Positions 40,643 to 50,073 of a stretch of 64,000 bases of DNA are shown here, piece by piece; the stretch's first letter is position 1; each line of letters begins with the position of its first letter. Where the stretch lies: assembly GCA_002243285.1 (NCBI GenBank), contig CP022585.1:558001-622000 (forward strand), read 5' to 3'. Both the position numbers and the translations under genes were made by a program. Source of the DNA: Candidatus Fluviicola riflensis (GTDB lineage Bacteria > Bacteroidota > Bacteroidia > Flavobacteriales_D > Crocinitomicaceae). Below the pieces are notes generated by a model that was given only the letters and a program-made list of their open reading frames with translations, was not told the origin of the DNA and ran no database searches.

Positions 40643-43600
40643 ATGATGCAACGACTTGCATATCTCATTCTTTTTTGTACCCTTACCTTATCGGTTTGGG
40701 GGCAAAAAGTAGTGACCCAAGGTGAATATTTTTGGGATACGGATCCCGGACAAGGAAATGGTATTGCTCTGACAGCTACCGACGGCAATTTCGATGAAAC
40801 ACTCGAAGATTTATTTGCCAGTGGTATCGATGTTTCTACACTCTCAGTTGGTGCGCACTCGTTTAATGTGCGAATCAAAGGGCAGAACGGAACATGGAGC
40901 AATGTGTTCAAACAGACCATTGTTGTCAACGGCCCGCTTTCTCTTATCACACGTGTCATTAATGTGGCGCAGGGTGAATATTTCTGGGACACAGACCCCG
41001 GGGCCGGAAGCGGAACACCGCTTTTAGCAACCGACGGAACATTTGATGAAGCTTTGGAAGATTTATTTCAAAGTGGGATTAACGTTTCCGCACTCTCGCT
41101 TGGCGCGCACTCATTTAATGTGCGCATCAAAGGACAAGACGCAAACTGGAGCAACGTCTTTAAACAAACAATTTATCTCGAAGGGCCGCTTACGACCATT
41201 ACCCGTAGCATTAATGTAACGCAGGGCGAATACTTTTGGGATACCGATCCGGGAACAGGAAGCGGAACACCGCTTTTAGCAACCGACGGAACATTTGATG
41301 AAGCATTGGAAGATTTGTTCCGCAACGGGATCGATGTTTCGGCACTGTCACTTGGTGCACATTCGTTTAATGTACGGATCAAAGGACAGGATGCCAACTG
41401 GAGTGGTGTGTTTAAGCAAACCATCTACCTGGAAGGTCCGTTGACAACCATTACCCGTACCATCAATGTAACCCAGGGCGAATACTTTTGGGATACCGAT
41501 CCGGGAACAGGGAATGGAACATCGCTTTTAGCTACAGACGGAGCGTTCGATGAAGCATTGGAAGATTTGTTCCGAAACGGAATCGATGTGTCGGCACTAT
41601 CACTTGGCGCGCATTCGTTCAATGTGCGGATCAAAGGACAGGATGCCAACTGGAGCAGTGTTTTTAAACAAACCATTTACCTGGAAGGGCCGCTTACTGT
41701 TATTACGCGTACCACCAATGTGACGCAGGGCGAATATTTCTGGGATACCGATCCGGGAACAGGAAACGGAACACCTCTTTTTGTAACCGATGGCAACTTC
41801 GACGAAGCACTGGAAAATCTGTTCCGAGATGGAATTGATGTATCGGCATTATCACTTGGAGCACATTCGTTTAATGTGCGAATCAAGGGACCAGATGCCA
41901 ACTGGAGCAATGTGTTCAAACAAACCATCTATTTAGAAGGTCCGTTGACATTGCTTACACGTAATATTCGCGTGATCCAGGGAGAATATTTTTGGGACAC
42001 CGATCCGGGACAAGGAAACGGATCACCACTTCTTGCCTCTGACGGATCGTTTAATACCGCATTGGAAAACCTGCTTCAAACCGGGATCGATGTTTCGGCA
42101 CTTTCACTTGGAGCACATTCATTCAGCGTTAGAACCAAAGGCCTTGACGGCGGTTGGAGCGGTGTATTCAAACAAACGATCTATATCGAATGCTCAGCAC
42201 CAACGGCTCCTTCTGTGAGCATTGCCGTAACCGGAAACGGCGCTTGCCAGGGAACTACCGTTCAATTTACGGCAACGGCTGTCAATGGCGGACCAACACC
42301 GACCTATTTATGGCGAGTTAATGGAACTCCGGCAGGAACAAGTTCTCCGTTTTTCAATACTTCAACACTTGTAAACGGTGATGTGGTAACCTGCGAATTG
42401 ACAAGTAATTCAGGCTGTGCCAGTCCGTTAACAGCGACAAGTAATTCGATCAATGTTACGCTTACTCCAACCGTTACACCGACACTAAGTGTTAATGCTT
42501 CGCCTACAACTACTGTTTGTGCAGGAACGAATGTAACATTCACAGCAACTACCACCAATGGCGGTGGAAGTCCTGTTTACCAGTGGAAAGTCAACGGATT
42601 GGATGTTGGTACGAATAGCGCAATATTCGCTTCCTCCACGTTATTAAACGGTGACATTGTGACCTGTGTTTTCACCAGCAACGCAACATGCGCCATCCCT
42701 TCTCAACTCACAAGTGCGGGTATTACCATGACGGTGCAACCTGTAGTGACACCATCTGTTTTGATTTCGGTTTCACCGAATACGGTGATTTGTGCAGGAA
42801 CATCAGTGACATTCACGGCGACACCAACCAATGGTGGAACACCGGTTTACCAGTGGAAAGTCAATGGATCAAATGTTGGGATCAACACTGCAACATATAC
42901 AACCGGTTCGCTTGCAAATGGCGACGTAGTGATCTGCGAAATGACTTCCTCATTGGTTTGTGTGAGCAGCAGTACAGCAACGAGCAATGGCATCGCTATG
43001 ACAGTGAGTCCAACGGTAGCAACAAGTGTTTCTATCGTAAGTGGAAGCGGATCAACTATTTGTGCGGGAGCATCGGTGACGTTTACCGCGACTCCTGTCA
43101 ATGGCGGTTCACCGGCCTACCAGTGGAAAGTTAATGGATTCACGGTTGGTTCGAACGCTGCTACCTTCACAACCAGCTCATTGACAAACGGCGATGTTGT
43201 GACCTGTGAAATGACGAGCAGTTTGCCATGTGCGAGTCCGGCTATTGCTAGCAGTAACAGCATCGTAATGACGGTGAATTCTACGGCTTCACCAACGGCC
43301 TCTATTGTCTCTTCGCAGGGAAACACGATTTGTGCGGGAACTACGGTAAACTTTACAGCTTCGGGAACCAACCTGGGTTCTTCACCAACTTATCAATGGA
43401 AACTGAACGGGCTGAACGTGGGAAATAACCAAAATACGTATAGCAATGTTGCGCTTTCAAATGGCGATGTGATAACCTGTGAAATCACCAGCAATGCACC
43501 TTGTGTAAGCGGAATAGTTGCGACCAGTAACAGCATTTCGTTTACAGTAACTACTCCGGTTGTTCCGGCGGTAAGCATTGCAAGCAATGTAGGATCAACC

Positions 43601-46459
43601 ATTTGCGCGGGAACATCTGTTACGTTTACAGCTACTCCGACCAACGGCGGAACACCGAATTATCAGTGGCAAGTCAATGGCTCAAATGTTGGTACAAACG
43701 CTGCGACATTTGTGACGAGTTCATTAAGCAATGGTGATGCTGTAACCTGTATCATGACAACCTCGTTGAGTTGTGTTACTGCCGCTTCGGCCACAAGTAA
43801 CAGCATAGTCATGACGGTTAATCCAAGCATTTCAACAAGCGTTTCCATCGCAAGCGGAAGCGGATCGATGATTTGTGAGGGAACATCCGTGACATTTACT
43901 GCAACTCCTGTCAACGGCGGTACACCGGTTTACCAATGGAAAATCAACGGATTCAACGTTGGTACAAACAGCGCGACATTTACGACAAGTTCGCTTGTGA
44001 ACGGTGATGTGGTAACCTGTGAAATGAGCAGCAGTTTAGCTTGTCCGAATCCGGCTACGGCGATGAGTAATAGTATCTCGATGACCGTTAACTCCACGGC
44101 TGCGCCTACTATTTCAATTGCTTCTATACAAGGGAATGCGATTTGTGCAGGAACGGATGTAAACTTCGCGTCTTCTGTTACAAATGGGGGTTCTTCACCT
44201 ACGTATCAATGGAAACTGAACGGATCAAATGTAGGAAGCGGCCTTAGTACGTACAGTAATTCCACGCTTGTAAACGGTGATGTAGTGACTTGTGAACTCA
44301 GCAGTAATGCGCCATGTGTGAGCGGATCTAACGCAATAAGCAACAGTATTTCGTTTACGGTAACCACTCCGGTTGTGCCAACGGTGAGTATCACCAGCAA
44401 TATGGGATCAACTATTTGTGCTGGAACATCCGTGACGTTTACAGCAACTCCAACCAATGGCGGAACACCGGTTTACCAGTGGAAAGTCAACGGATCAAAT
44501 GTTGGAACCAATTCGGCTACTTACAACACAAGTTCATTGACCAATGGCGATGTGGTAACGTGTGAAATGACCACTTCGCTGACATGTGTAACTACGGTTT
44601 CGGCGACAAGCAACAGTATCAGCATGACGGTCAATTCGACCATTGCCACAAGTGTTTCTATTTCCAGCGGAAGCGGATCTGTGATCTGTGACGGTGTATC
44701 GGTTATTTTCACAGCCACACCTGTCAACGGCGGAACACCGGTTTACCAATGGAAAATCAACGGATCGAATGTCGGAACAAACGCTTCAACGTTCACTACA
44801 GGTTCGCTTGTAAACGGCGATGTGGTAACCTGCGAAATGAGCAGCAGCCTTGCTTGTCCGAGTCCGGCAATTGCAATCAGTAACAGTATCACGATGACGG
44901 TTAATTCCGCGGCAGCGGCAACCATTTCGATTGTGGCGGCTCCGGGAACAACTATCTGCGAAGGCACAGGTGTAAGCTTTACTGCTTCCATTACCAACGG
45001 TGGAGCGAATCCGGTTTACCAATGGAAACTGAACGGATCAAATGTGGGAAGTAATCAAAATACCTACAGCAATTCCGTACTTGTAAACGGTGATGTGGTG
45101 ACCTGCGAACTGACCAGTAATGCTCCGTGCGCTGTTGTTACTTCTGCTGTGAGCAATAGCTTGACATTCACGGTAAATCCGGTAGTTGTACCTAATATTT
45201 CGATCACTAGCAATGTCGGTTCAACGATTTGCTCCGGAACTTCGGTCACATTTACAGCCACACCTGTCAACGGCGGAACGCCAACTTATCAATGGCAAGT
45301 CAACGGAATCAATGTCGGGACCAACTCTTCGATATACACCACAAGCACGCTTACAAACGGTAATGTGGTAACCTGCGAATTGACTTCTTCAACCGTTTGT
45401 GCGACTCCGGCAACCGTATCGAGCAATTCGATTACAATGACGGTGAACTCGTCTGCGACTTCGACAATTTCAATCAGCAGCAATCCTTCCGGAACCATTT
45501 GTTCGGGTACTTCGGTCACATTTACGGCAGCGATTTCCAACGGCGGAGCAAATCCGGTTTACCAATGGAAGCTGAACGGATCAAACGTTGGAAGTAATCA
45601 GAATACGTACAGCAATTCTGGGCTGGCAAACGGTGACATCGTTACCTGTGAACTGACCAGTAATGCACCATGTGTTTCTGTGAATACAGTTACCAGCAAC
45701 AGCATTACCATGACGGTGAATCAATCGGTGACGCCAACAATTACCATCACAAGTAATCCTGCAATGCCAGTGTGTGAACATCAATCGGTAACCTTTACTG
45801 CAGTGATCACCAACGGTGGCTCAAATCCGGTTTATCAATGGAAGAAAAACGGTCAGAACTACGGTTTGAATTCACCAACTTACTCGACATCTCTTTGGTC
45901 GGAAGGTGACATCTTTACCTGCGTTCTCACGAGCAATGCGCCTTGCGCAACTTCTTCCCAGGTAACCAGCAATGCGATCACGGCAGACATTGTTGTCATT
46001 GATGCAACAACTTCGGTTTCGGGTGGAACGATTACGGCGAATCAGTCGGGAGCTACTTATCAATGGTTTGATTGTACAACGATGCAGCCGATTCCGGGGG
46101 CAAACCAGCAGTCGTATACGGTTACTGAAACCGGACTCTACGGTGTAGAGATTACAATGGGTTCCTGCACGGAAGAGTCGTTCTGTGAATTTGTTGACTG
46201 GAACGCATTGGAGGATTTAACTGCGAATGGCATCGTGCTTTATCCGAATCCGGCAACCGATTACTTTATGCTCGACATTCCTCAGATTGAGGGAATGAAG
46301 CTCATGCTTTATGATGTTGCGGGCAGAAAAGTAATGGAACAGGATGTACAAAACAATCACGAAAAAGTAACGATAAGTACGTTGGCAAACGGTAGTTATA
46401 AAGTCGTGCTTAGCAACGGAACGTCTGATTACTTTGGGAAACTGATTATTAACCGTTAA
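40643..46459 (+). CDS. Giant secreted repeat protein with T9SS domain (1938 aa)
   Basis: Signal peptide MMQRLAYLILFCTLTLSVWG. Then six ~84-residue repeats, each with QGEYFWDTDPG, LGAHSFNVRIKG and WS(N/G)VFKQTI. Fourteen Ig/PKD-like repeats of ~90 residues follow, with motifs ICAGTSVTFTATP, YQWKVNGSNVGT and GDVVTCEMTS, each with a pair of Cys. The C-terminus (VLYPNPATDYFMLDIPQ ... GSYKVVLSNG) is a type A T9SS sorting domain. Expected to be a long surface-attached adhesin or matrix protein. Confidence 0.88.
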   Translation: MMQRLAYLILFCTLTLSVWGQKVVTQGEYFWDTDPGQGNGIALTATDGNFDETLEDLFASGIDVSTLSVGAHSFNVRIKGQNGTWSNVFKQTIVVNGPLSLITRVINVAQGEYFWDTDPGAGSGTPLLATDGTFDEALEDLFQSGINVSALSLGAHSFNVRIKGQDANWSNVFKQTIYLEGPLTTITRSINVTQGEYFWDTDPGTGSGTPLLATDGTFDEALEDLFRNGIDVSALSLGAHSFNVRIKGQDANWSGVFKQTIYLEGPLTTITRTINVTQGEYFWDTDPGTGNGTSLLATDGAFDEALEDLFRNGIDVSALSLGAHSFNVRIKGQDANWSSVFKQTIYLEGPLTVITRTTNVTQGEYFWDTDPGTGNGTPLFVTDGNFDEALENLFRDGIDVSALSLGAHSFNVRIKGPDANWSNVFKQTIYLEGPLTLLTRNIRVIQGEYFWDTDPGQGNGSPLLASDGSFNTALENLLQTGIDVSALSLGAHSFSVRTKGLDGGWSGVFKQTIYIECSAPTAPSVSIAVTGNGACQGTTVQFTATAVNGGPTPTYLWRVNGTPAGTSSPFFNTSTLVNGDVVTCELTSNSGCASPLTATSNSINVTLTPTVTPTLSVNASPTTTVCAGTNVTFTATTTNGGGSPVYQWKVNGLDVGTNSAIFASSTLLNGDIVTCVFTSNATCAIPSQLTSAGITMTVQPVVTPSVLISVSPNTVICAGTSVTFTATPTNGGTPVYQWKVNGSNVGINTATYTTGSLANGDVVICEMTSSLVCVSSSTATSNGIAMTVSPTVATSVSIVSGSGSTICAGASVTFTATPVNGGSPAYQWKVNGFTVGSNAATFTTSSLTNGDVVTCEMTSSLPCASPAIASSNSIVMTVNSTASPTASIVSSQGNTICAGTTVNFTASGTNLGSSPTYQWKLNGLNVGNNQNTYSNVALSNGDVITCEITSNAPCVSGIVATSNSISFTVTTPVVPAVSIASNVGSTICAGTSVTFTATPTNGGTPNYQWQVNGSNVGTNAATFVTSSLSNGDAVTCIMTTSLSCVTAASATSNSIVMTVNPSISTSVSIASGSGSMICEGTSVTFTATPVNGGTPVYQWKINGFNVGTNSATFTTSSLVNGDVVTCEMSSSLACPNPATAMSNSISMTVNSTAAPTISIASIQGNAICAGTDVNFASSVTNGGSSPTYQWKLNGSNVGSGLSTYSNSTLVNGDVVTCELSSNAPCVSGSNAISNSISFTVTTPVVPTVSITSNMGSTICAGTSVTFTATPTNGGTPVYQWKVNGSNVGTNSATYNTSSLTNGDVVTCEMTTSLTCVTTVSATSNSISMTVNSTIATSVSISSGSGSVICDGVSVIFTATPVNGGTPVYQWKINGSNVGTNASTFTTGSLVNGDVVTCEMSSSLACPSPAIAISNSITMTVNSAAAATISIVAAPGTTICEGTGVSFTASITNGGANPVYQWKLNGSNVGSNQNTYSNSVLVNGDVVTCELTSNAPCAVVTSAVSNSLTFTVNPVVVPNISITSNVGSTICSGTSVTFTATPVNGGTPTYQWQVNGINVGTNSSIYTTSTLTNGNVVTCELTSSTVCATPATVSSNSITMTVNSSATSTISISSNPSGTICSGTSVTFTAAISNGGANPVYQWKLNGSNVGSNQNTYSNSGLANGDIVTCELTSNAPCVSVNTVTSNSITMTVNQSVTPTITITSNPAMPVCEHQSVTFTAVITNGGSNPVYQWKKNGQNYGLNSPTYSTSLWSEGDIFTCVLTSNAPCATSSQVTSNAITADIVVIDATTSVSGGTITANQSGATYQWFDCTTMQPIPGANQQSYTVTETGLYGVEITMGSCTEESFCEFVDWNALEDLTANGIVLYPNPATDYFMLDIPQIEGMKLMLYDVAGRKVMEQDVQNNHEKVTISTLANGSYKVVLSNGTSDYFGKLIINR
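40710..42191 (+). repeat. Six ~252-bp tandem coding repeats
   Basis: Direct repeats of 84 codons in the giant T9SS gene; copies 2-4 are nearly identical at the protein level, copies 1 and 6 diverge more. Confidence 0.85.
42196..45990 (+). repeat. Fourteen Ig-like coding repeats in three-repeat superunits
   Basis: Repeats 4-6, 7-9 and 10-12 show the same ordered variation (starts with SGSGS, then QGN or APG, then SNVGST or SNMGST), indicating that blocks of three repeats (~810 bp) were duplicated. Confidence 0.75.
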
Positions 46460-46632
46460 ATCACCAATTAGCAAAATCACCCGGGCGGGAATCGGAAACG
46501 GTTCCCGTTTTTTTGTTGGGTGAAGCTGTAGTCCTGGAGTAGAAAAGACTCCCACAGATGCGCAGATTTTTGCGCTCCTAACGGCAGCGCCCATTATGTG
46601 CAAAAAACAGGTCAATCTATATCTTGGAATGC

Positions 46633-48534
46633 TTACAACAAACCAATATACGCATCCAGCTTTTCAGAAGCTTCGAGCTGCAGTTTTTGCTTCAGCCTGT
46701 TCTTGGCTTTTTTGACACTGGAGATTTCGATAAACAGCAATTCGGAAATTTCTTTATCCGAAAGGTTTAGTTTGATTAGCACGGCCAACCTGAATTCCGT
46801 GTTCGACAAATTCGGATGCCTGTTTTTCAGTGTTTCGGCGAAAGACGGAAACAAGACTTGTAGTTTTGCCAGGAACTGTACCCAATCCTGATCATTGGTG
46901 GTAAGGCTGCTCAATTGTTCTTTTGAAATCAGGTTTTGTTCGTTTTCCACCACAAGGTTGTTCAATTCGGTGATCAACGCATTTTTGGAAATCAGTTGTT
47001 GTTTCAGTAATTCGAGCTCGTTAAGCGTCTGTTCCTTTTCACTTTCCAACAACCTCAGTTCAGATTGTGTCAATGTCAATTCCAGTTCTTTCAGTTTGGT
47101 ACGCTGCATCAAAAATCGACGTAGGAACACAAGGGCAAATACCGAAACAATCAACAAACAGACCACCACCCATTTGGTGATTTGTTCCGCCTTGATTTTT
47201 TTGTTCTTCAGATTTACTTCCTTTTTCAGCGCCTCGTTTTTTGCATCCTTAGTCTTAACCTGGTACGTCAGGTTGAGGTTATCGATATTGCCTTGAAGTT
47301 CCAGGCGCATTACTTTCCGCTGCGTTTTCGAGTATAATTGGTAATACTTGAAGGCCAATTTGTAGTCACCTTTTCCTTCATAGGTTTTATACAAATACTC
47401 ATAGCAGTACACCAGATCAATCAGATCTTCACTCGTTTTCGCAAGTACAAGTGCTTCGTGCAACACCTTGAGTGATTGGTCATATTGTTTCGTTTCCAGG
47501 TTTAATTTGCCCAAATTCAATTTGGTATGCAGAATTCCCCGCTCAAGGTTCATGCTTTGAAAAATGGCGAGGGCTTCTTCGTTCAGTTCTTTTGCCCGTC
47601 CGTAATTCTTCTTAATAATATAAATATCTCCGAGGTCCTGCAACGCAAAACCGATGATCTGATCATACTTTGCTTCCCTGGCTGTTTTGATTGCCTTATC
47701 ATAATACACAATAGCAGAATCAGCATTCACTTCTTTGTAACTCACTCCCAGGTTGTAATAAGAATGACAAAGTGTAACTGAATTGTGCATTTTTTCATGA
47801 ATCGCAATGCCTTTCTTATAGTAGTGAATAGCACTTCCGTGTTTTTCGGTGATCGTGTAGACAAGGGCTATCTGATCATAAAATGAGGCTTTTGCTTCCG
47901 AGCCTTCTTTTAAAAGCGGTTCCGAACGATAGAGATAATACAACGCCGAATCGTATTTCGCCTGGTAATAATAGACATTGTAAAGCGACGAATAAATTTT
48001 GATTTTGATTACGTCCTTCAGATAGGTTTGCTTCTTTTTCAGAATGGCGTAACTGGCCAATGCCCGGTGTTTCGCTTTTTCATATTCGCCAAGCGAAATA
48101 TAGTTGTGGCAGGCAGTTAAATTAAAATCGGCACGAACGGCTTGTGAAACAGCACCCTGATTGAGAAAATCATCAATAATTTTATTGGATTCAGCGTATA
48201 GATTTCTCCTGGTGGCGATCAGGGATTGTAATTTTACGCGATCAGCCTCAAAAGCGGGAGTAGTATTGCCTTTTACGTTTAATCCGGTTTTCAATAGTTT
48301 CTCCGACTCATCAAACCGGTTTCTGAAATACGCATACCAGGCTTTATTCAACAAGTATTTCTGCTTTTGTTGTGTCGTTTTGATATGTGTCCGTTGAAAT
48401 TCAAGTTCCTTTTTAGCGTTGAGGCTATCCGTTACTACTACGGCATTAAACAGTGAATCTGAAACTGCAAAACGCGATTGGGAAAATGTGTTTATGCTGC
48501 AGATAAGAAGTAGGATACACACGAAATGCTTCAT
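46633..48534 (-). CDS. TPR protein with C-terminal HTH (transcriptional regulator)
   Basis: A 633-aa protein. Signal-like N-terminus (MKHFVCILLLICSINTFSQ), then tetratricopeptide repeats over ~40-400 (ASFYDQIALVYTITEKHGSA, SYYNLGVSYKEVNADSAIVY). One transmembrane helix follows (WVVVCLLIVSVFALVFL), then a coiled coil and a LuxR-like HTH (NLSNTEFRLAVLIKLNLSDK, EISELLFIEISSVKKAKNRL). TPRs lie in the periplasm and the HTH inside, typical of Bacteroidota sensor-regulators. Confidence 0.83.
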   Translation of the reverse strand: MKHFVCILLLICSINTFSQSRFAVSDSLFNAVVVTDSLNAKKELEFQRTHIKTTQQKQKYLLNKAWYAYFRNRFDESEKLLKTGLNVKGNTTPAFEADRVKLQSLIATRRNLYAESNKIIDDFLNQGAVSQAVRADFNLTACHNYISLGEYEKAKHRALASYAILKKKQTYLKDVIKIKIYSSLYNVYYYQAKYDSALYYLYRSEPLLKEGSEAKASFYDQIALVYTITEKHGSAIHYYKKGIAIHEKMHNSVTLCHSYYNLGVSYKEVNADSAIVYYDKAIKTAREAKYDQIIGFALQDLGDIYIIKKNYGRAKELNEEALAIFQSMNLERGILHTKLNLGKLNLETKQYDQSLKVLHEALVLAKTSEDLIDLVYCYEYLYKTYEGKGDYKLAFKYYQLYSKTQRKVMRLELQGNIDNLNLTYQVKTKDAKNEALKKEVNLKNKKIKAEQITKWVVVCLLIVSVFALVFLRRFLMQRTKLKELELTLTQSELRLLESEKEQTLNELELLKQQLISKNALITELNNLVVENEQNLISKEQLSSLTTNDQDWVQFLAKLQVLFPSFAETLKNRHPNLSNTEFRLAVLIKLNLSDKEISELLFIEISSVKKAKNRLKQKLQLEASEKLDAYIGLL

Positions 48535-48538
48535 CTAA

Positions 48539-48546
48539 CAAAGCTA
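48539..48546 (-). promoter_or_regulatory. Putative -7 box for the TPR regulator gene
   Basis: Minus-strand TAGCTTTG (TAnnTTTG) ends 4 nt before the ATG at 48534; transcript would be nearly leaderless. Confidence 0.3.
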
Positions 48547-48822
48547 ACAAAACTTGTGTTTTTTTGTGCGAAAGCACCCTATAATTTGAAGGAAATGATT
48601 GGCACAGGGTGAGTGTGAGGATTGAAGGATATAGAAAGGGAGCCTCTACAAGCTCCCGTCACTAAACCTAACCACTGAAAATCAAGAAAGCCCTTTTTAT
48701 AAAAGGTTGGTCGTGTAAAACCAATTTCTTGATCACGAATGTCTAACTTTTAATTTAGTTGTTCTCGGGGAGAAATACCCATTTATGATAAACACGTGTT
48801 TTCCGCAAGTGGGTTTTAGCTT

Positions 48823-48992
48823 AGTCCCGTAGGGACGTAATATAGATAGCCAAAAGCATCCCATTATCAATTTCACCCTGTAAGGGTGAGACAATTTAAT
48901 ATAAAAGTGTAAGTATGTGAGATTTTACCCCCTACGGGGTGATGGCTTTAGGTGAGGTCGTTTTGTTACCCATATTACATCCCTACGGGACT
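48823..48992. repeat. REP-like structured element
   Basis: A 21-bp outer inverted repeat with one mismatch (AGTCCCGTAGGGACGTAATAT, 48823-48843, against 48972-48992) encloses two smaller hairpins, CACCCTGTAAGGGTG and ACCCCCTACGGGGT. It ends 7 nt before the stop codon end of hemH; the rest of the 460-bp gap shows no gene. Confidence 0.75.
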
Positions 48993-48998
48993 GAAAAT

Positions 48999-50033
48999 CT
49001 ACTGTGGTAAACGCTTCCGCACAAGATCTTCAAGGCAATCGATAAACCGTGGGTGATCATTTGAGCTTGGAACCAGCTGCACGTGTTCACCACCATGTTC
49101 GATGAGCAGTTCGTTGTATTCATCACCGATCTCGATAAGTGTTTCCAGACAATCGGCCACAAAAGCAGGACTAAACGCCAATACTTTTTTCACGCCGTCT
49201 TTTCCCCATTGACGAATTACTTCATCTGAAAACGGTTGAATCCATTTTTGGTTCAGACGCGATTGGAAACTAACGATATACTGATCCTCTGACAAACCGA
49301 GTTTGGCTGCGATCAATCGGGTAGTGGCATAACAGGTTGCTTTGTAACAAAACTTAGCGTCTTCGGCAACTTCATGTTCACAATTGTGATCAGCGCAGAG
49401 TGTATCGTCGTACACTTTATCTACATGACGTTCAGGCAAACCATGGTAAGAAAACATGATTTTATCGTAATCACCGAGGTTAAATTCCTGAGCACGGGCA
49501 ACAACGGAGTCGATATAACTTTCATGGTCGTAAAACTGACTCACGATCTTCACTTCCGGAATTACCCACCATTTGCGAACGATTTCCATTACCTTATCGA
49601 TCGCAGAGCCGGTTGAAGCACTGGCATACTGCGGAAATAAAGGAATAATAATCAACTGGTCATAATGAGCTTTTCGCATGCGTTCCAGTACACTATCCAT
49701 TGATGGATTCTGGTAACGCATTGCCAACTCAACTGTGACATCTTCGTTGGCATCAAAACGTTCCTGTACCAGTTTTTTTACCGCTTCGGAATAGGTCATC
49801 AACGGCGAAACGCCATTACCCAATGCCCACAGTTCTTTGTAAATCTTAGCTGATTTAGGTGCGCGAAAAGGAACAATGATACCTCTCACCAACAGTTGAC
49901 GCGTAATGAACGGGATGTCGATCACGCGGGGATCAGTCAGAAATTCACGCAGGTAGCGGGCTACATCACCACGATCAGGACTATCCGGCGTTCCTAACTG
50001 AATGAGTAATACGCCTGTTTTTTTTGATGTCAT
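48999..50033 (-). CDS. hemH: Ferrochelatase
   Basis: A 344-aa protein starting MTSKKTGVLLIQLGTPDSPD. The ferrochelatase signature SYHGLPERHVDK contains the catalytic His; LNQKWIQPFSD and an acidic cluster in LETLIEIGDEYNELL are also typical. It inserts Fe2+ into protoporphyrin IX in the last step of heme synthesis. It lies downstream of lpdA on the same strand. Confidence 0.93.
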   Translation of the reverse strand: MTSKKTGVLLIQLGTPDSPDRGDVARYLREFLTDPRVIDIPFITRQLLVRGIIVPFRAPKSAKIYKELWALGNGVSPLMTYSEAVKKLVQERFDANEDVTVELAMRYQNPSMDSVLERMRKAHYDQLIIIPLFPQYASASTGSAIDKVMEIVRKWWVIPEVKIVSQFYDHESYIDSVVARAQEFNLGDYDKIMFSYHGLPERHVDKVYDDTLCADHNCEHEVAEDAKFCYKATCYATTRLIAAKLGLSEDQYIVSFQSRLNQKWIQPFSDEVIRQWGKDGVKKVLAFSPAFVADCLETLIEIGDEYNELLIEHGGEHVQLVPSSNDHPRFIDCLEDLVRKRLPQ

Positions 50034-50073
50034 TGATTTTCTTTAATGGTCGGAAAATCCAACCTGACGTATC

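Noticed and set aside
41173-45540. Series of ~83-aa antisense frames opposite the giant repeat gene
   Set aside because: Same length and spacing as the sense repeats, so they are a by-product of repeat codon use.
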